A DNA stretch of 64,000 nucleotides from Dromiciops gliroides (taxonomy: Eukaryota; Chordata; Mammalia; Microbiotheria; Microbiotheriidae), in NCBI RefSeq assembly GCF_019393635.1, contig NC_057862.1, forward strand, positions 701,347,825-701,411,824, written 5' to 3'. Position numbers and translations under genes: made by a program. Shown one piece after another: positions 48,488-61,236 of the stretch (positions within the stretch are counted from its first letter, which is position 1; each line of letters opens with the position of its first letter). Under the pieces are notes generated by a model. It was given only the letters and a program-made list of their open reading frames with translations. It was not told where the DNA came from and made no database searches.

Positions 48488-49121
48488 TGATGTGGGATGG
48501 AATTTAGGGTCAAATTGATTGTGAGTCGTCCCAAAAGAATTACAAGACTCGGTGACTTAGTTTCCTAAGTTTTATTGTGACCACAGGGAGAGAACCAGAA
48601 TGGTGGAAAGGTATCTCTCCAATAAGGAAAGGAAAGACAGTTATATTTATACTATGGCTAAGTTGATTATAATAATCATCACCTTGGGGAGGTAATATTC
48701 TCTACCTAGGGGTGTTACAGGGGAGGGCTTATCCTAATTTGGAGTTCCTGGTGTCCTAAGCCAACCCCTGAGGCCGGTACCTTTTTCAGTGGAGGTGCAT
48801 TTTGGGGGTTTACACATCATAAGGTGAATCTGGGGACAAATTTGGCCTTTTCTGCACATGTCTCTTTCTGATTCCCATGGCTAGTTTCAAAATATCTCCA
48901 TTTTTCATTAGAATTTCTATAGCCTTGCCATTTCCTTTATTGTTAGTTTGACCTGACCCGTTTTGGTCCTTTATGGATACTGATCACTGTGGGTATGAGA
49001 ACCTAGCATTTTGACTTGTAAGTTATCCATTAACTGGGGTCTGACTTCCTTTTAGAGCTAATATCTGAGTTAGAGCTTGGATCTAAGATTTTCTATTAAC
49101 CCTTTTTTGCCTCCTACATCA
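48488..49121 (-). mobile_element. Solo LTR2, antisense
   Basis: tgatgtggg ... cctcctacatca on +. Flanks gatg/gata look like a decayed 4-bp duplication. Matches the copies at 59467, 62032 and 54398. Confidence 0.85.
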
Positions 49122-49900
49122 GATATTCTTCCAGTCTCTGGTGGCCCATGAACAATTGATGGTCATTTTCTTCTAGCATCGGTAGGGGTGACTACAGTCA
49201 GGAGTTTAGGATCCATGCAGAAATGCTGCTCTTGGCCAACAATGATGGTGCCAAAGGCCATCTTCCATTATGCCAATTTTGTACGGTTAATGAACAACTT
49301 GGTTCACAGTGAGCATTAGTAGTAAAATGTAAGGCAAAAGAAGTCCTTACCATCTTCTGATCATTTGGGCAACTTTCACTTTATTTATAGAATTTCAGAA
49401 TGATGCAATTTTATACATAACATAACATGACTTCATACTAACTCTCATACAGACCGAGAAATACCTTCTTATCCACCTGCCATGGCTACAGAAAAGTAGA
49501 GCCCAGTGAAAGGTTATGGTGGGGTGGGGTGGTGGAGAGCGCAGTCTTGTCCCTTTAACAACAAGTTGGAGAGCTATTCTGTGAATTTTGTCCTCCTCTT
49601 CTAAAATTCTGTACCTTATGGGTGTCTACAAAAGTCGAAGTCCTGGCTAGAATCAGAAGTAGAAAACTCACCGTGCTTCTTTTTCATATAAATTCCATAT
49701 AAGCATAAATTTGGCCTGTGTTGGTTCACTCTGCTGATTTTCCTGTGTCCTAAAAACTGAACCAAGAGAGCTCAGGAGGGAATTCATGTCAGCTATTTCC
49801 AAATACTCTGTGTGTGTGTGTGTGTGTGTTTCTTGACTGTCTTGGACAGGAAGAGAACATAGGTCTCTCTTGTGAGAAAATAATAGGAGTTTTGGGACTT
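49122..49900. other. Unassigned, with a (GT)n at about 49808-49830
   Basis: No recognised gene. A short CA/GT microsatellite lies on an unassigned background. Confidence 0.4.
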
Positions 49901-50322
49901 CCAGGGACCCCCAAACCACACCTACCTGAAAGCTTTGTTCCTGCCAGAGGACCTATTCCCTGGGCTCTGACATCAGCATGACTGCACCTAACTGCCCTCA
50001 AATCCAGTGAACCAATAGATTTGAGTGATGCTAACCAATGAGCTTTGAACAGTCTTTATTGGTGGGCTCTGCTCCTGCCCTCAGCAAGCTTGCACAGACC
50101 CTGGCTCTCTTGGGCACCAGAACTGGGTGAGTACAGACTCAGCCCTCTAGGGTTCCCCATTTTCTCTCTTCTCTAGGTGTTCCTATCTTTCAGAGGCACA
50201 TGTTCTCTCTTTACTAATATCTAATATACTTTAATAAATGATTAATGCCCAAATATGGTGCAGTAGCCGCTAATTTATAAATAACAAATATATTAGACAC
50301 CCCAGCTAATTTTCCCTACACT
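49901..50322 (+). mobile_element. LTR6-type LTR, boundaries approximate
   Basis: cactttaataaatgattaatgc-like polyA region near 50228 and end ttttccctaca. Followed by attggtgaccaccac, which could be a degenerate primer site. Confidence 0.45.
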
Positions 50323-50935
50323 TGGGACAGAAATTGGTGACCACCACATTGAATTTTAAATGTCACACTCTGTAGAGACGTGTGTATCCAATATTGACTC
50401 TCAGAGCTGAGGTTTCCGAAAGCAAGAAGGGTGAATTCCAATGATCACCAAAGAAAAGGCCAGATGGCCCATGTGCATTAGTTTCTGGGCTCTAGCAAGA
50501 ATGAGCAAAGGTCTGACCTCTCTCTGGCAATGCTCTTCCTGAGAGAGTATTTCTCAAAAATATTTGTGTCTTTAGCATGTGTAGATCAGTAACACGAGGT
50601 TCTCCAACACACAGGATGCCAGGATGGGCATTTTCTGTTTCTTTTTCTTCACAAGATTCTAAAACATAGTAAAAGTAAAGATCATCAGAAGCTCAACCTC
50701 AACTTGACTTCCTCAGGTCTATCTCCTGGGTAACACGTTTGGAGTGCAGACATGCACTCAGCAGGTGTACATTTTCAACTCCAGAATCTGTACTGTGACA
50801 GGAGAGAAAATAAGATGGAATATTTAGAAAGTAAAGCAAGAAACTTAGTTTGGAAAATTTGATTGTAGACATGAAAGAACAAAATAGCAGAATGTCCTGT
50901 AAATGAAGCAATTAAGATGGATTTGGGGGGGGGCA
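50323..50935. other. Unassigned
   Basis: No gene or repeat recognised. Confidence 0.35.
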
Positions 50936-51076
50936 TATATATGTATTTTGTTTTTAATAACAAATATATTTATTTATAGTTTTTGATTCCAATTTTTATC
51001 CCTCTTTCCCTCCCTCCTCTCTCCCCTCCCTGGGGTGGCAAATAATCACACATGGGTTAAACATGTATGATTATGT

Positions 51077-52167
51077 TGTGGAAATTTATTTTGATTTGGG
51101 GACCCTACCTTTCGGCTGAGATTAGAAAGCCTTAGGCCCTCAGGGTCTCTTCTGTGTGGGAGGTGCTGGTGCCCCTCCCCCTCTGCTTCAGCTGAGCCAC
51201 AAAGCCCCATGGGCTGTACAAGACACCAGGTCAGACAGCTGGGGGAGGATCTATCTGAGAGATCCTGGGCTCATCCAGGCCAGGCTCTGGCGTAGCCTGT
51301 GCAGAGGTCCCAGGCACACAGCGGGGGCACGGCCCCTGGAGCCCTGGGTGTGGTACGAACAGGAGGCTCGAGCGCCTCGCCCCCCCCCCCCCAAGCCCCT
51401 AGCAGCAGCCCTGGCTGGCGGATTAGCTTGGTGTGTATGGGGGCGCAAAAAGCCCCAAGATTTGAGTGGAGGGAAGGAATATATATATATAGACCTGGGA
51501 GTTAGACAGCAAGGGAGACCGAAGGACAAGATTAAGGGGGCAGACAAGATGAAAGAAGCTCACAAGATTAGAAGAACGGAGAAGGATGGGGGGCGGCAAA
51601 GGCGGCAGAGGGCAGACTGACGGAGCAGACAGACAGACAGAACAGGAGGAAGTGGAGAGTACAGAAGTACAGCACAGAGTACAGTTTGGAGAAAGCGAAG
51701 ATTAAGAGAACAGAAGTACACTGGAGCACTAGGAGAACGGAAGAAGTTGGTGAGAGAGAAACACAGGGGTTCAGAGGTGGCAGTACGGAGAGGAAAGGTA
51801 GAAGTAGGGGCTTGGAGTTAGTGAAAGGAGCTGAGCAGTGAAAGTGGAACAGACCCTAAGGCAAGACGGCCCTTATTGTATTAAAAAAGTTCCAGGGGCA
51901 CCAGGTGGAAAGAGTCAGGTTGTACATTTTATTTCCCTGTATTCTTAATTTTCAATAGTATCTCATAAATAAACTCTGCTTTGATTATTTAGTTAAGAGG
52001 CTTCTTAATCTTTTGTTTATCAATTTGGGAGCAGTGTGGAGAAATTTTAAACAGCCCATACTAAGTTAATAGCAGTCAGATAGCTAGTTAGTCATAAATC
52101 CCAGATTAAGCCCTCCAGTCAGATTAGTCCCCCCCAAATTAGGCCAGTAAGTTAAAATATTTCCACA
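51077..52167 (+). mobile_element. Solo LTR1, best-preserved copy
   Basis: 1091 bp, tgtggaaattt ... aaatatttccaca, with 4-bp duplication ATGT (51073-51076 and 52168-52171). TATA box at 51478-51490 before gacctgggag, polyA signal AATAAA at 51968-51973. Reference copy for LTR1 in this window. Confidence 0.93.
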
Positions 52168-52229
52168 ATGTAAAACATTCCCATATTTGTCATTTTGTAC
52201 AATAAAACTTTATTAAAAGAAAGAAAATT

Positions 52230-52382
52230 GGGGGCAGCTAGGTGGCTCAGTGGATAGAGCACCAGCCCTGGAGTCAGGAGTACCTGAGTTCAAATCTGAC
52301 CTCAGACACTTAACACTTACTAGCTGTGTGACCCTGGGCAAGTCACTTAACCCCAATTGCCTCACCAAAAAAAAAAAAAAGA
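52230..52382 (+). mobile_element. CORE-SINE
   Basis: Target duplication aaagaaagaaaatt (52216-52229 and 52383-52396). Confidence 0.93.
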
Positions 52383-52660
52383 AAAGAAAGAAAATTAAAG
52401 AAAGTGAAAAATAGCATGCTTCAATCTGTTCCATAAATATCTGTTCTTTCTTTGGAGAGGGATAGTATGTTTCATCAACAATCCTTTGGGATTGTCTTGG
52501 ATCATTGCACTATTGAGAATAATGAAGACTTTCACAATTCTTCATCAAAAAATATTGCTGTCTCTGTGTACAATGTTCTCTTGATTCTGCTCACTACACA
52601 ATACATCATTTCATACATGCCTTTCCAGGCCTTTCTGAAGTCACCCTGCTTGTCATTTCT

Positions 52661-52815
52661 TTCTTTCTTTTTTTTTTTTAGTGAGGCAATTGGGGTTAAA
52701 TGACTTGCCCAGAGTCACACAGCTAGTAAGTGTTAAGTGTCTGAGGTCGGATTTGAACCCAGGTCCTTCTAACTCCAGGGCCGGTGCTCTATCCACTGTG
52801 CCACCTAGCTGCCCC
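52661..52815 (-). mobile_element. CORE-SINE in L1 3' UTR
   Basis: Target duplication ctgcttgtcatttct (52646-52660 and 52816-52830). Same site as the SINE at 63003. Confidence 0.95.
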
Positions 52816-53080
52816 CTGCTTGTCATTTCTTAAAGCACAATAATATTCCATCACCATCATATACCTCAGTTTGTTTAGCCATTCCCCAATTAATGGGCAT
52901 TCCTTTGATTTCCAATTCTTAGCCACCACAAAAAGAGCTGCTAGAAATATTTTTATACATATAGATCTTTTTCTCTTTTTGGAGATGTCTTTGGGATATA
53001 AACCTATTAGGGGTATTGCTGGATCAAAGGGTATGCACAGTTCTATAGCCATTTGGGCATACCAACTGTATTTTTTCCTT

Positions 53081-53480
53081 TTTTGTGTGTGAGGCAATTG
53101 GGGTTAAGTGACAGCTTAATTCTGTGCAGTTCAATGGTTAGAGACTTAAAAACTTTTTTTTTCTTTACAACTTTTATACATTACAAATAATTCTTCTACT
53201 ACAAAAGATTTCAAAAGTAGCAGTATATAACAGATCAAAATCTGTGAGATAGTTACAGGTTATTTCTTCTGGTCTGTGCAGTGAACTAAGAGCCCATAGG
53301 CTAGGAATTTCTCACTGAGCTATAATCCCAAGCTTGCTTTTTCTTGACATCCTGCCCCAATAAAGGCCAAGATGAGGATGGCAAAACAAGGAAGGGATGA
53401 TGAAATTTGTGATCCTCATTCATACACATTAAAGGCAGTGTTGGCCTACATTTAAGAGGTCTTTCCCCTTTCCCCACAAC
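53081..53480. other. SINE scrap, then unassigned sequence
   Basis: gtgaggcaattggggttaag at 53088-53111 is a truncated SINE head. The rest is unrecognised. Confidence 0.5.
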
Positions 53481-54330
53481 CTGCTACTTTGATGGAATAG
53501 TGGGACCTGAATGAGAGATTAAGATGGAGGTTACCCCTGTAGACTTACCTCCTTTGTCTAGCATGACCCTGGGTTTGGCAAGAGAAATGTCTGTAACAGG
53601 GGCCTGGCTGGTTCCCAGCCATCCAAATTCTGAGTTCACAGGGTATTGGACTGCAGAGAGCTGGGTTTTTCACTTGGCCAGTCTCTTGGGAGCTGCACTG
53701 GGGGCAAGGAATTAGGGAAGGTGGCCACTCCAGTGTACCAATTTACCCCAGCTGCCAGGATTTTGGCCACCTGGATATCTGCTGATAGCAGACTTTTTGG
53801 CCACTGCTATTAGTGAGGCTTGCTCTATGGAGTAGGCACAATCCTTTTCCCTTTTTGGCTACCACAAGATCCCTGTTTTTAAAAATCTTAAAAGCAGGGG
53901 CAGCTAGATGGCACAGTGGATAGAGCACCAGACCTGGATTCAGGAGGACCTGAGTTCAAATCCGGCCTCAGACACTTAACACTTACTAGCTGTGTGACCC
54001 TGGGCAAGTCACTTAACCCCAATTGCCTCACTTAAAAAAAAAAAAAGAATTCATTGAGCTCCTGTGAAGAAGAAGGCTTCTTTGTGTTAGCAATAGCCTC
54101 CTTAGGCTTGGATAGTTTTGCCTGGTGGCTTAAGGTCCTAAAGGCTAGGACATATGGAACTTCTGTCCATCTCCCTTCTCGCCTGCAAAACCGGCCCAAG
54201 TACAAAATGGCATTAGAGTGAAACTTTCCATGTGAAGGCCCGTTTTCTTGGGATTCCAACTGCTATTTTTGCCAAACAGTGTTACAATAATAGATCGTGC
54301 CTTTCTTTTTCAAATTTGTAAATTCTAATT
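53481..54330 (-). pseudogene. Class I ERV gag/protease remnant next to an LTR2
   Basis: On the minus strand, a matrix block at 54259-54060 (YLGRFCRREGRWTEVPYVLA) is a strong ERV1 MA match. Below the SINE the sequence decays, with a possible protease lead (PRVMLDKGGKS) near 53570. LTR2 lies directly upstream in the same orientation (54398-55052), so this is probably the 5' end of an LTR2 provirus. Non-functional. Confidence 0.65.
53897..54046 (+). mobile_element. CORE-SINE in ERV gag
   Basis: ggggcagctagatggcacag ... A-rich tail. Duplication not clear. Confidence 0.9.
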
Positions 54331-54397
54331 CAGTCCAATCTCTTAGGATGCACCTGAGGTGAACCTTTCAGAACACTCCCTTTCAGACCCATGGGAG

Positions 54398-55052
54398 TGA
54401 TGTGGGGTGGGTTTAATAGATCAGATTGATTGTGAGGCGACCCAAAGAATGACAAGACTCAGTGACTCAGTTTCCCTAGTTTTATTGCAATACTGTGAGT
54501 GACCACAGGGAGAGCCCCCAAAGGAGAAAGGTGTCTCTCTAATAGGGAAAGAAAAGACAGTTATATGGAGAGTCTACCCTAATTTGGAGTTTCTGGGGGC
54601 AAGAGCCAACCTCCGAGGCAGGTACCTTTTCCCTGGAGGTGTGTTTGGGGGTTTACAGGTCATAAGTGAACTGCACGTGGTACCTCAACTTGCTAAGGTC
54701 AGAGTGTCCCTGTGTTTTTCATTCTCAGGCCTAGTTTCTGGGCATTAACATTTATCAATTAGGATTTCTGTAGCCTGTCTCTATGTTTTTCTTGTAGTTA
54801 GGGTCTCTGTGACCTGCCTCTTTATGTTCTTGTTATGAGTGGAGATTAATGGGGATAATGAATAGGAGCCAGATCTCCAGGTACCAGTTACCAAGAACCT
54901 AACCCTGACTTGTATTGCTGAAGTCCCAAATCTTAAGTTATCCATTAATCCCTTTTAGAACTGGGGTCTGTAAATTATAGCCCCTCTTGGAGCTCAGATC
55001 TAAATTAGAGCTCAGGTCTTAGGTTTGTCTGTTAACCCCTGTTTTTACCTCA
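54398..55052 (-). mobile_element. LTR2, antisense, probable 5' LTR
   Basis: Begins tgatgtgggg. Its distal end is diverged (tacctcatatggatgta). Adjoins ERV gag at 54260. Confidence 0.78.
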
Positions 55053-55885
55053 TATGGATGTACCCAGATATTGTTCTGTCTAAGGAGATATTCAATCTGA
55101 TGGTCTGAATGTGGTTCAGATATCTGCCCATCTCATGGAAAAGCCAAGCACTGGTAAGGGATAGACACACAGATGCAAAAGTTCTAACCCAAAAAGGTGG
55201 AGTCTGTGGGTCCGAGTGTGTTTTAGATGTCTGGCTGAGCTTTTGGCAAGGGAGGGAGACCCAGGCTACCAGTCCCTGTCGCATGACAAAGCTGACCACC
55301 TCTACCTCTCTGTGACCCAAACAAGAGGTAGTCAGGTGGGAGAGAGAAAAACAAAAACAAAAGGGAGGTTCCTAACTCCAGATTTTGTGTGGTAAGAGGA
55401 AAGAGGAAATTCTCATACCCTGCAATATTGGACACTAATTGTATACATTGGTGTATATACATATGTAGGCACTCTGATCAATGCAATGGTTGACCAATTC
55501 CTGAGCAGTTATGGTGACGTGTTGCTTCTATCTTCCTAGAGAGGCAATATTCAGGATGCAGATGGAGAGAGAATTTTCTTTAGATGTGACCAACAAGAAA
55601 TTTTGTTTAGCTTAACTACATACATTCTGGTGGTGGGGGGGAGCAGAAAGAGAAGAGAGAAAAGTCTAATTTTTGTTGCAAAATCAAAAGTGAAACAATA
55701 TTGTTTCCAGATCTTCCTGACTACATAAGTAAACATAAGATGGGGATACTGACACCTACCTTGCAAGGTTTGTTGTGAGGGTCAGGGGAGATATTAATAA
55801 GGTGCTTAACTCAGTGCCTGGCACTTAGTAGGTGTTTCATAATAAATGCTGCTTTTTTTCCCCCTTCAGGCAGTCTTGAAATTAG
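55053..55885. other. Unassigned, ending in a MIR-like piece
   Basis: 55735-55855 has MIR wording (caaggtttgttgtgagggtc ... agtgcctggcacttagtagg). The rest is not recognised. Confidence 0.5.
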
Positions 55886-56760
55886 ATTGACCACTCACCT
55901 GAGGACTATCAAAGACAGCCTTTGTGAAAGGGCCACTGTCCGCTGGAGTTCTTTCCTTTCCCTGCCATGTGGTTAGGCCAGTTTGCGTTTTCCCCTGAAA
56001 GTTCCCAAAACTGTCCTGAGGAACTACTTATATAATGGGCAAAGGTTCAAGGTGCCTCTCTCTGGGCAGTATTATGAGGATCTCTGGACAAATTAGTGAG
56101 GTTGCCTGGCAACCTAAAGGGATAAAAAGTCTCCTCATGTGAGATCAGGGTCTTTCGGATAGGACCGAGTTCTCAGAATGGCACAGGGCCACATCTTGTT
56201 CTGCTGACCAGATGAGCTCCCATATGGAAATGAGGTGAGTTTTGTCTATTCAAGTTGAAGAACTGTTAACCTGGAAATTAAGGAAACATTATAGGAGAAA
56301 ATAAGGCCTTTAATCGGGGCAGAGGAACTATAGGTCATGGTATCACAAAGCTGGGAAGCTGGGAATACCCAAAGCTGGGAACAGAGGACAGGGGTTTATG
56401 GGGTAACAGAACACAGGGAGTTTTGAGACTGTCCTTGGGAAAAGGAAGTTTCTCATGGACAGAAGCTATTTAATGTAAATGAATCTTTTTGCTTAATAAC
56501 CTAAAGTCCAGGGAGTAAACTTGGGAATCTTTGGGAGGGGAGAGTTTGTTTGGGGAAGATCCACAAGACAATCAAAAATCTGGAATTGACAAAGGCAATT
56601 CATTGGCCTGGGAATGGGGAATTGGTGAAGATCAACCAGTTCTCAGGAAATTGTGATTATCAACTTGAATAAACCTCCTTTTACTTGTTGAATGACCTGG
56701 GAGTGTCTGATTTTTGCTCAACATCTAAAGTGACTATTAGCTTGAATCAGTTCCATCCAT
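55886..56760 (+). mobile_element. LTR-like sequence (LTR5), split by LTR3
   Basis: A tatataatggg box near 56030, and aataaacctcctttt near 56669 after the inserted LTR3. Boundaries not established. Confidence 0.4.
56264..56662 (-). mobile_element. Solo LTR3, antisense
   Basis: tgttaacctggaaattaagg ... gtgattatca. 399 bp, same family as the provirus LTRs at 42487 and 47635. Confidence 0.82.
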
Positions 56761-56956
56761 TATATCCTACCCAGGTCATCTTAAAGCATGCTACTTGACC
56801 CGGAGGCTCTGGAATTTGCCTATAATATTCCTGGGAGTTTTCATTTTGGGATCTTTCAGGAGGTGATTGGAGGATAATTTCAATTTCTATTTTACCCTCT
56901 GGTTCTAGAACATCAGGACAGTTTTCCTTGATAACTTCTCGAAAGACAGTGTCTAG

Positions 56957-57157
56957 TCAGGTAGGTGGTACAGTGGATAAAGCACTAGCTCTGGATTCAG
57001 AAGGACCTGAAATCCAGCCTCAGACCCTTGACACTAGCTGTGTGACCCTGGGCAAGTCATTTAACCCTCATTGCCCTGCAAGAGAGAGAGAGAGAGACAG
57101 ACAGACAGAGACAGAGACAGAGACAGAGACAGAGACAGAGAGAAAGTGAGAAAGTGA
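56957..57157 (+). mobile_element. CORE-SINE with a (GAGACA)n tail
   Basis: taggtggtacagtggataaa ... the tail has expanded to GAGA/GACA repeats at 57080-57140. Flanks gtctag/gtctagg. Confidence 0.85.
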
Positions 57158-57282
57158 ATGTCTAGGCTTTTTTTTTTTTTGATCATGGCTTTCAAGTAGT
57201 CTAATAATTTTAATATTATTTCTCCTGAATCTATTTTTCAGGGCAGTTGTTTTTTCAATGAGATTATTGTTAGTCCTTAATT

Positions 57283-57355
57283 CTTTCTTTTTTTTTCTTT
57301 TCTTGGGGAAATGAAGGTTAAGTGACTTGCCCAGGGTCAAACAGCTAGTAAGTAT
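57283..57355 (-). mobile_element. CORE-SINE, left half (split by LTR4)
   Basis: Ends cagctagtaagtat. The other half starts at 61237 with gtatcaagtgtctgagg. Confidence 0.88.
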
Positions 57356-57440
57356 TGTTATGGGGAAAATAGGGTGGGGGGTTTGGGAAAGGGATAGGGG
57401 TTTGGGGTCCTTAGGAATTCTTCTTTAAAGAATTACACCC

Positions 57441-58504
57441 GCAGTTTTCTGATGAAGAAACCAAAGCTATCTATTCCCATATGAAAAAATGCTCTAAATC
57501 TCTAATGATTAGAGAGATGCAAATTAAAACAACTCTGAGGTATACCGCCTGACACCTATCAGATTGGCTAAAATGACAAAAAAAGGAAAATAAAAAATGT
57601 TGGAGAAGTTGCAGAAAAACTGGAACACTAATTCTTTGTTGGTGGAGCTGTGAACTGATCCAACCATTCTGGAGAGCAATTTGGAATTATGCCCAAAGGT
57701 TGATAAAGCTGTGCATACCCTTTGACCCAGCAATACCACTTTTGGGTCTTTTTCCCAAAGAGAACATGGACGGGGGAAAGGGACCCACATGTACAAAAAT
57801 ATTTATAGCTGCTCTTTACGTGGTAGCAAGGAATTGGAAGTTGAGGGGGTGCTCATCAATTGGGGAATGGCTGGACAAGTTGTGGTACATGAATACAATG
57901 GAATACTATTGTGCTGTAAGAAACGATGAGCAGGAGGAGTTCAGAGAAACCTGGAGGGTCTTACATGAGCTGATGATGAGTGAGATGAGCAGAACCAGAA
58001 GAACATTGTACACAGTATCATCAACATTGAGTGCTGATCTACTGTGATGGACTATATTCTTCTCACCAATGCAATGGTACAGAAGAGTTCCAGGGAACTC
58101 ATGATAGAAGAGGATCTCCAAATCCAAGAAAAAAAAAAGAACTGTGGAGTATAGATGCTGAACGAACCATACTATTTCTTTTGTTTTTGGTGCTGTTATT
58201 TTTTTTTTCTATTTTGAGGTTTTTCATCATTGCTCTGATTTTTTCTCTTGTAACAGGACTAATGCAGAAATAGGATTAATGTTATTATGTATATATATAT
58301 ATATGTATATGTATATAGATATATAGATATAACCTATATCAGATTACCTGCTGTCTAGGGGAGGGGGGAGGGAGAAAAATCTGAAATTGTAAAGCTTGTA
58401 TAAACAAAAGTTGAGAACTATCTTTACATGTAATGGAAAAAATAAAATACCTTATATGTAAAATAAAAAAAAACAATAAATAAAAAATTTCCGCATTAAA
58501 AAAA
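57441..58504 (+). mobile_element. 5'-truncated L1 inserted in LTR4
   Basis: Target duplication aattacaccc (57431-57440 and 58505-58514). ORF2 C-terminus and 3' UTR with A-rich tail. Confidence 0.93.
57700..58047 (+). CDS. L1 ORF2 C-terminal fragment (115 codons)
   Basis: IKLCIPFDPAIPLLGLFPKE ... STLSADLL. C-terminal end of L1 ORF2p, near-identical to the copy at 14939-15550. The upstream part is frameshifted. Not an autonomous protein. Confidence 0.8.
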   Translation: MIKLCIPFDPAIPLLGLFPKENMDGGKGPTCTKIFIAALYVVARNWKLRGCSSIGEWLDKLWYMNTMEYYCAVRNDEQEEFRETWRVLHELMMSEMSRTRRTLYTVSSTLSADLL

Positions 58505-59159
58505 AATTACACCCTCTTGCACACAAATCCAATGGAATAAGATAATAGAGTAATGGGGGAAAATGGTGCGGGGTTTTGGGGTTGGGGTTCTTAGGAATTC
58601 TTTTTTAAAGAATTATACCCTCTTGCACACAAAAGTAGTTAGAATAAGGTGGTAGTTTATTTAGGAGCAAGGGAAGGGAAGGGTGGGGGAAGGGAAACCA
58701 TGACAGAAATCCTTGGACTTCTCATGGGGAGATAAGCACAAAGCACATGGCTCAGAAGTACCAAATCTCCTCGAACAGGAGACTGGAACGTACTTTTATA
58801 GAGGACTGATGGGGGTGGACCATCTGCCTGTGAGAAGTTCTTCTAGTGAGGGAGGACCATCCCCCACTGGTGGTGGCTAGAGGAATTGGGTGAGGAGTGG
58901 AGGACCATCCCCCACTGGTAGTGACTAGAGGAATTTGGTGAGGGGTGGCTCTCTCTTCAGGACACAAAGGCTGCAGCCACACCCAAGGGAAACCAGGATG
59001 AAGGGTGGGAATTCGAAGCTAGCTCAGTCTGATTTGGTTCCGCTTATCTCTCTAGGCTTTATCTGTCCTCTGGTTTAGTTTCTCAAGGAGAAGATTCCTT
59101 GATGTGCCCCAGAGAAATTCTGGGGTGCTCTGCACCCCATGACAATAGTTTATTTAGGG

Positions 59160-60774
59160 TGTGGAAATTTGATTTGGGGACCCCACCTTTGGGCTGAGAT
59201 GAAAAAGCCTTCGGCCCTCAGGGTCTCTTCTGTGTGGGAGGTGCTGGTGCCCCCCCCCCCCAGCTACAGCTGAGCCAAAAAAAAAAAAAAGCCACATGGG
59301 CTGTATGAGAAGCCAGGTCAGACAGCTGGGGGGATAAAGCCCCCAGCTCCCTTCAGCATGAGCGGATCTATCCCAGAGATCCCAGGCTTGTCCAGGCCGG
59401 CCTCTGGCATAGTTCGTGCAGAGGTCCCTGGGTGCACAGCAGGGGCATGGGCCCCTGGAGCCCTGGTGATATAGGAGTCAAAAAGGGGTTAATAGAAAAA
59501 CCCAAGACCCAAGCTCTAATACAGATATTAGCTCTAAAAGCTCTAAAAGATCCCAGTTAATGGATAACTTGTGTTAGGTTCTCATACCCATAGTGATCAA
59601 CATCCATAACAGACCAGAATGGCTTAGGTCAAAATAACAATAAAGGAAAAAGACAACCTATAGAAATTCTAATGAAAAATGATTATATTTTTAAACTAGC
59701 CATGGGAATCAGAAAGAGACATGTGCAGAAAAGGCCAAATTTGTCCCCAGATTCACCTTCTGACATGTAAACCCCCAAAACACACCTCCACTGAAAAAGG
59801 TACCCGCCTCAGAGGTTGGCTTAGGACCCCAGGAACTCCAAATTAGGATAAGCCCTCACTTGTAACACCCCTAGGTGGAGAATATTATAATGAGGACAGG
59901 CCCTCCCCTACCTCCCCAAGGTACAGATTATTATAATGAGACTGATAATCAATTTGTCCATAGTATAAATATAACTGTCTTTCCTTTCCTTATTGGAGAG
60001 ATACCTTTCCACTATTCTGGTTCTCTCCCTGTGGTCACCCACAGTATTGGCAATAAAACTTAGGAAACTGAGTCACTGAGTCTTGTAATTCTTTTGGGAT
60101 GACTCACAATCAATTTGACCCTAAATTCCAGCCCTCATCACTGGGTGTGGTACGCATGAGACACCTGAGCATCCAGGCCCCCCAGCAGCGGCAACCCTGG
60201 CTGGCAGATTAGCTTGGTGTGAATGGGGGTGCAAAAAGCCCCGAGATTTGAGTGGAGAAAAGGAAAATATATATAGACCTGGGAGGTGGAAGGACAAGAT
60301 AGAGAGGCCAGACTGACAGGATTGGAGAGGAACAGACAGAAAGGGGCTACAAGGAGGCACTCCAGAGACTAGAGAGGCTGGAAGGAGGCCAGAAGATTAA
60401 GAGGAAAGTTAGAAGAAAGTAGCTGAGCGGTGAAAGTAAAGCATACCCTAAGGCAAGAGGCGGCAAGGCCCTTATTATATTAAAAAAGTTGCAGGCACAA
60501 AAAGTGGGAAGAGACAGCAGGAACACTGTCAGGTTGTACATTTTATTTCCCTGTATTTTTATGTTTAAATAGTATCTCATAAATAAACTCTACTTTGATT
60601 ATTTAGTTAAGAGGCTTCTTAACCTTTTGCTTATCAATTTTGGGAGTGGTGGTGGAACTTTATAAATGGCCCATATTAAATTAATAGCAGTCAGATAGCC
60701 AGTTAGTCACAAGTCTCAGATTAGTCCCCCCAAATAAGTCCAAATTAGCCCTAGTCATTTAAAATATTCTTACA
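59160..60774 (+). mobile_element. LTR1 inserted in LTR4, itself holding LTR2
   Basis: Duplication AGGG (59156-59159 and 60775-60778). LTR1 sequence at 59160-59466 and 60145-60774; polyA region (ataaataaactc) near 60586. Confidence 0.92.
59467..60140 (+). mobile_element. LTR2 inserted in LTR1
   Basis: 674 bp, tgatataggag ... ccctcatca. Duplication CTGG (59463-59466 and 60141-60144). TATA box tataaata at 59964-59971, AATAAA at 60052-60057. Confidence 0.93.
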
Positions 60775-61236
60775 AGGGGCAAGGGAAGGGAAGGGAAACC
60801 ATGAAAGAAATCCTTGGACTTCTCATGAGGAGAAAGGCATGGCACAGGGTATGGCTCTGAGATACCAGTCTCCTCGAGCAGGAGACAGGGAGATAATTTT
60901 ATAGAGGACTGATGGGGATGATCATCTGACTGTGGAAAGTTCCCTTAGTGAGGGAGGACCATCCCCCACTGGTGGTGGCTGGAAGAGTTGGGTAAGGGGT
61001 GGCTGCAGATGCCTCTAGCCATCTCTCTCCTCAGTACACAAAGGCAGCAGCCACACCCAAACTTATCTCCCCAGGGATAAAGGAGGCTAGAATGAAGAGT
61101 GGGGGTCTGGAAGCTAGCTCAGTCAGATCTGGTTCCACTTATCTCTTTAGGTGTGTCTGTCCTTTGGATAGTTTCTCAAGGAGAAGGTTCTTTGATGTGC
61201 CCCAGAGAACTTCTGGGGTGCTCTGGGCCCATAACA

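Larger units (their letters stand above)
50936..53080 (-). mobile_element. Antisense L1 3' UTR and ORF2 end, split by three insertions
   Basis: 3' UTR at 50936-51076 and 52168-52660, ORF2 C-terminus at 52831-53080 (minus frame with ELCIPFDPAIPLIGLYPKD). Interrupted by LTR1 and by SINEs at 52230 and 52661. Confidence 0.82.
57356..61236 (-). mobile_element. LTR4 element (two LTR copies), host of further insertions
   Basis: Ends tgttatgggg ... ggcccataaca form inverted termini. 4-bp duplication GTAT (57352-57355 and 61237-61240). Copy A is 57356-59144; partial copy B is 59145-59159 plus 60779-61236. An internal 100-120 bp tandem duplication is visible (57356-57440/58515-58552 versus 58553-58640). 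No coding remains. Confidence 0.8.

Noticed and set aside
52789-53097. 102-codon minus frame as a gene
   Set aside because: L1 ORF2 C-terminal fragment with SINE sequence at its end.
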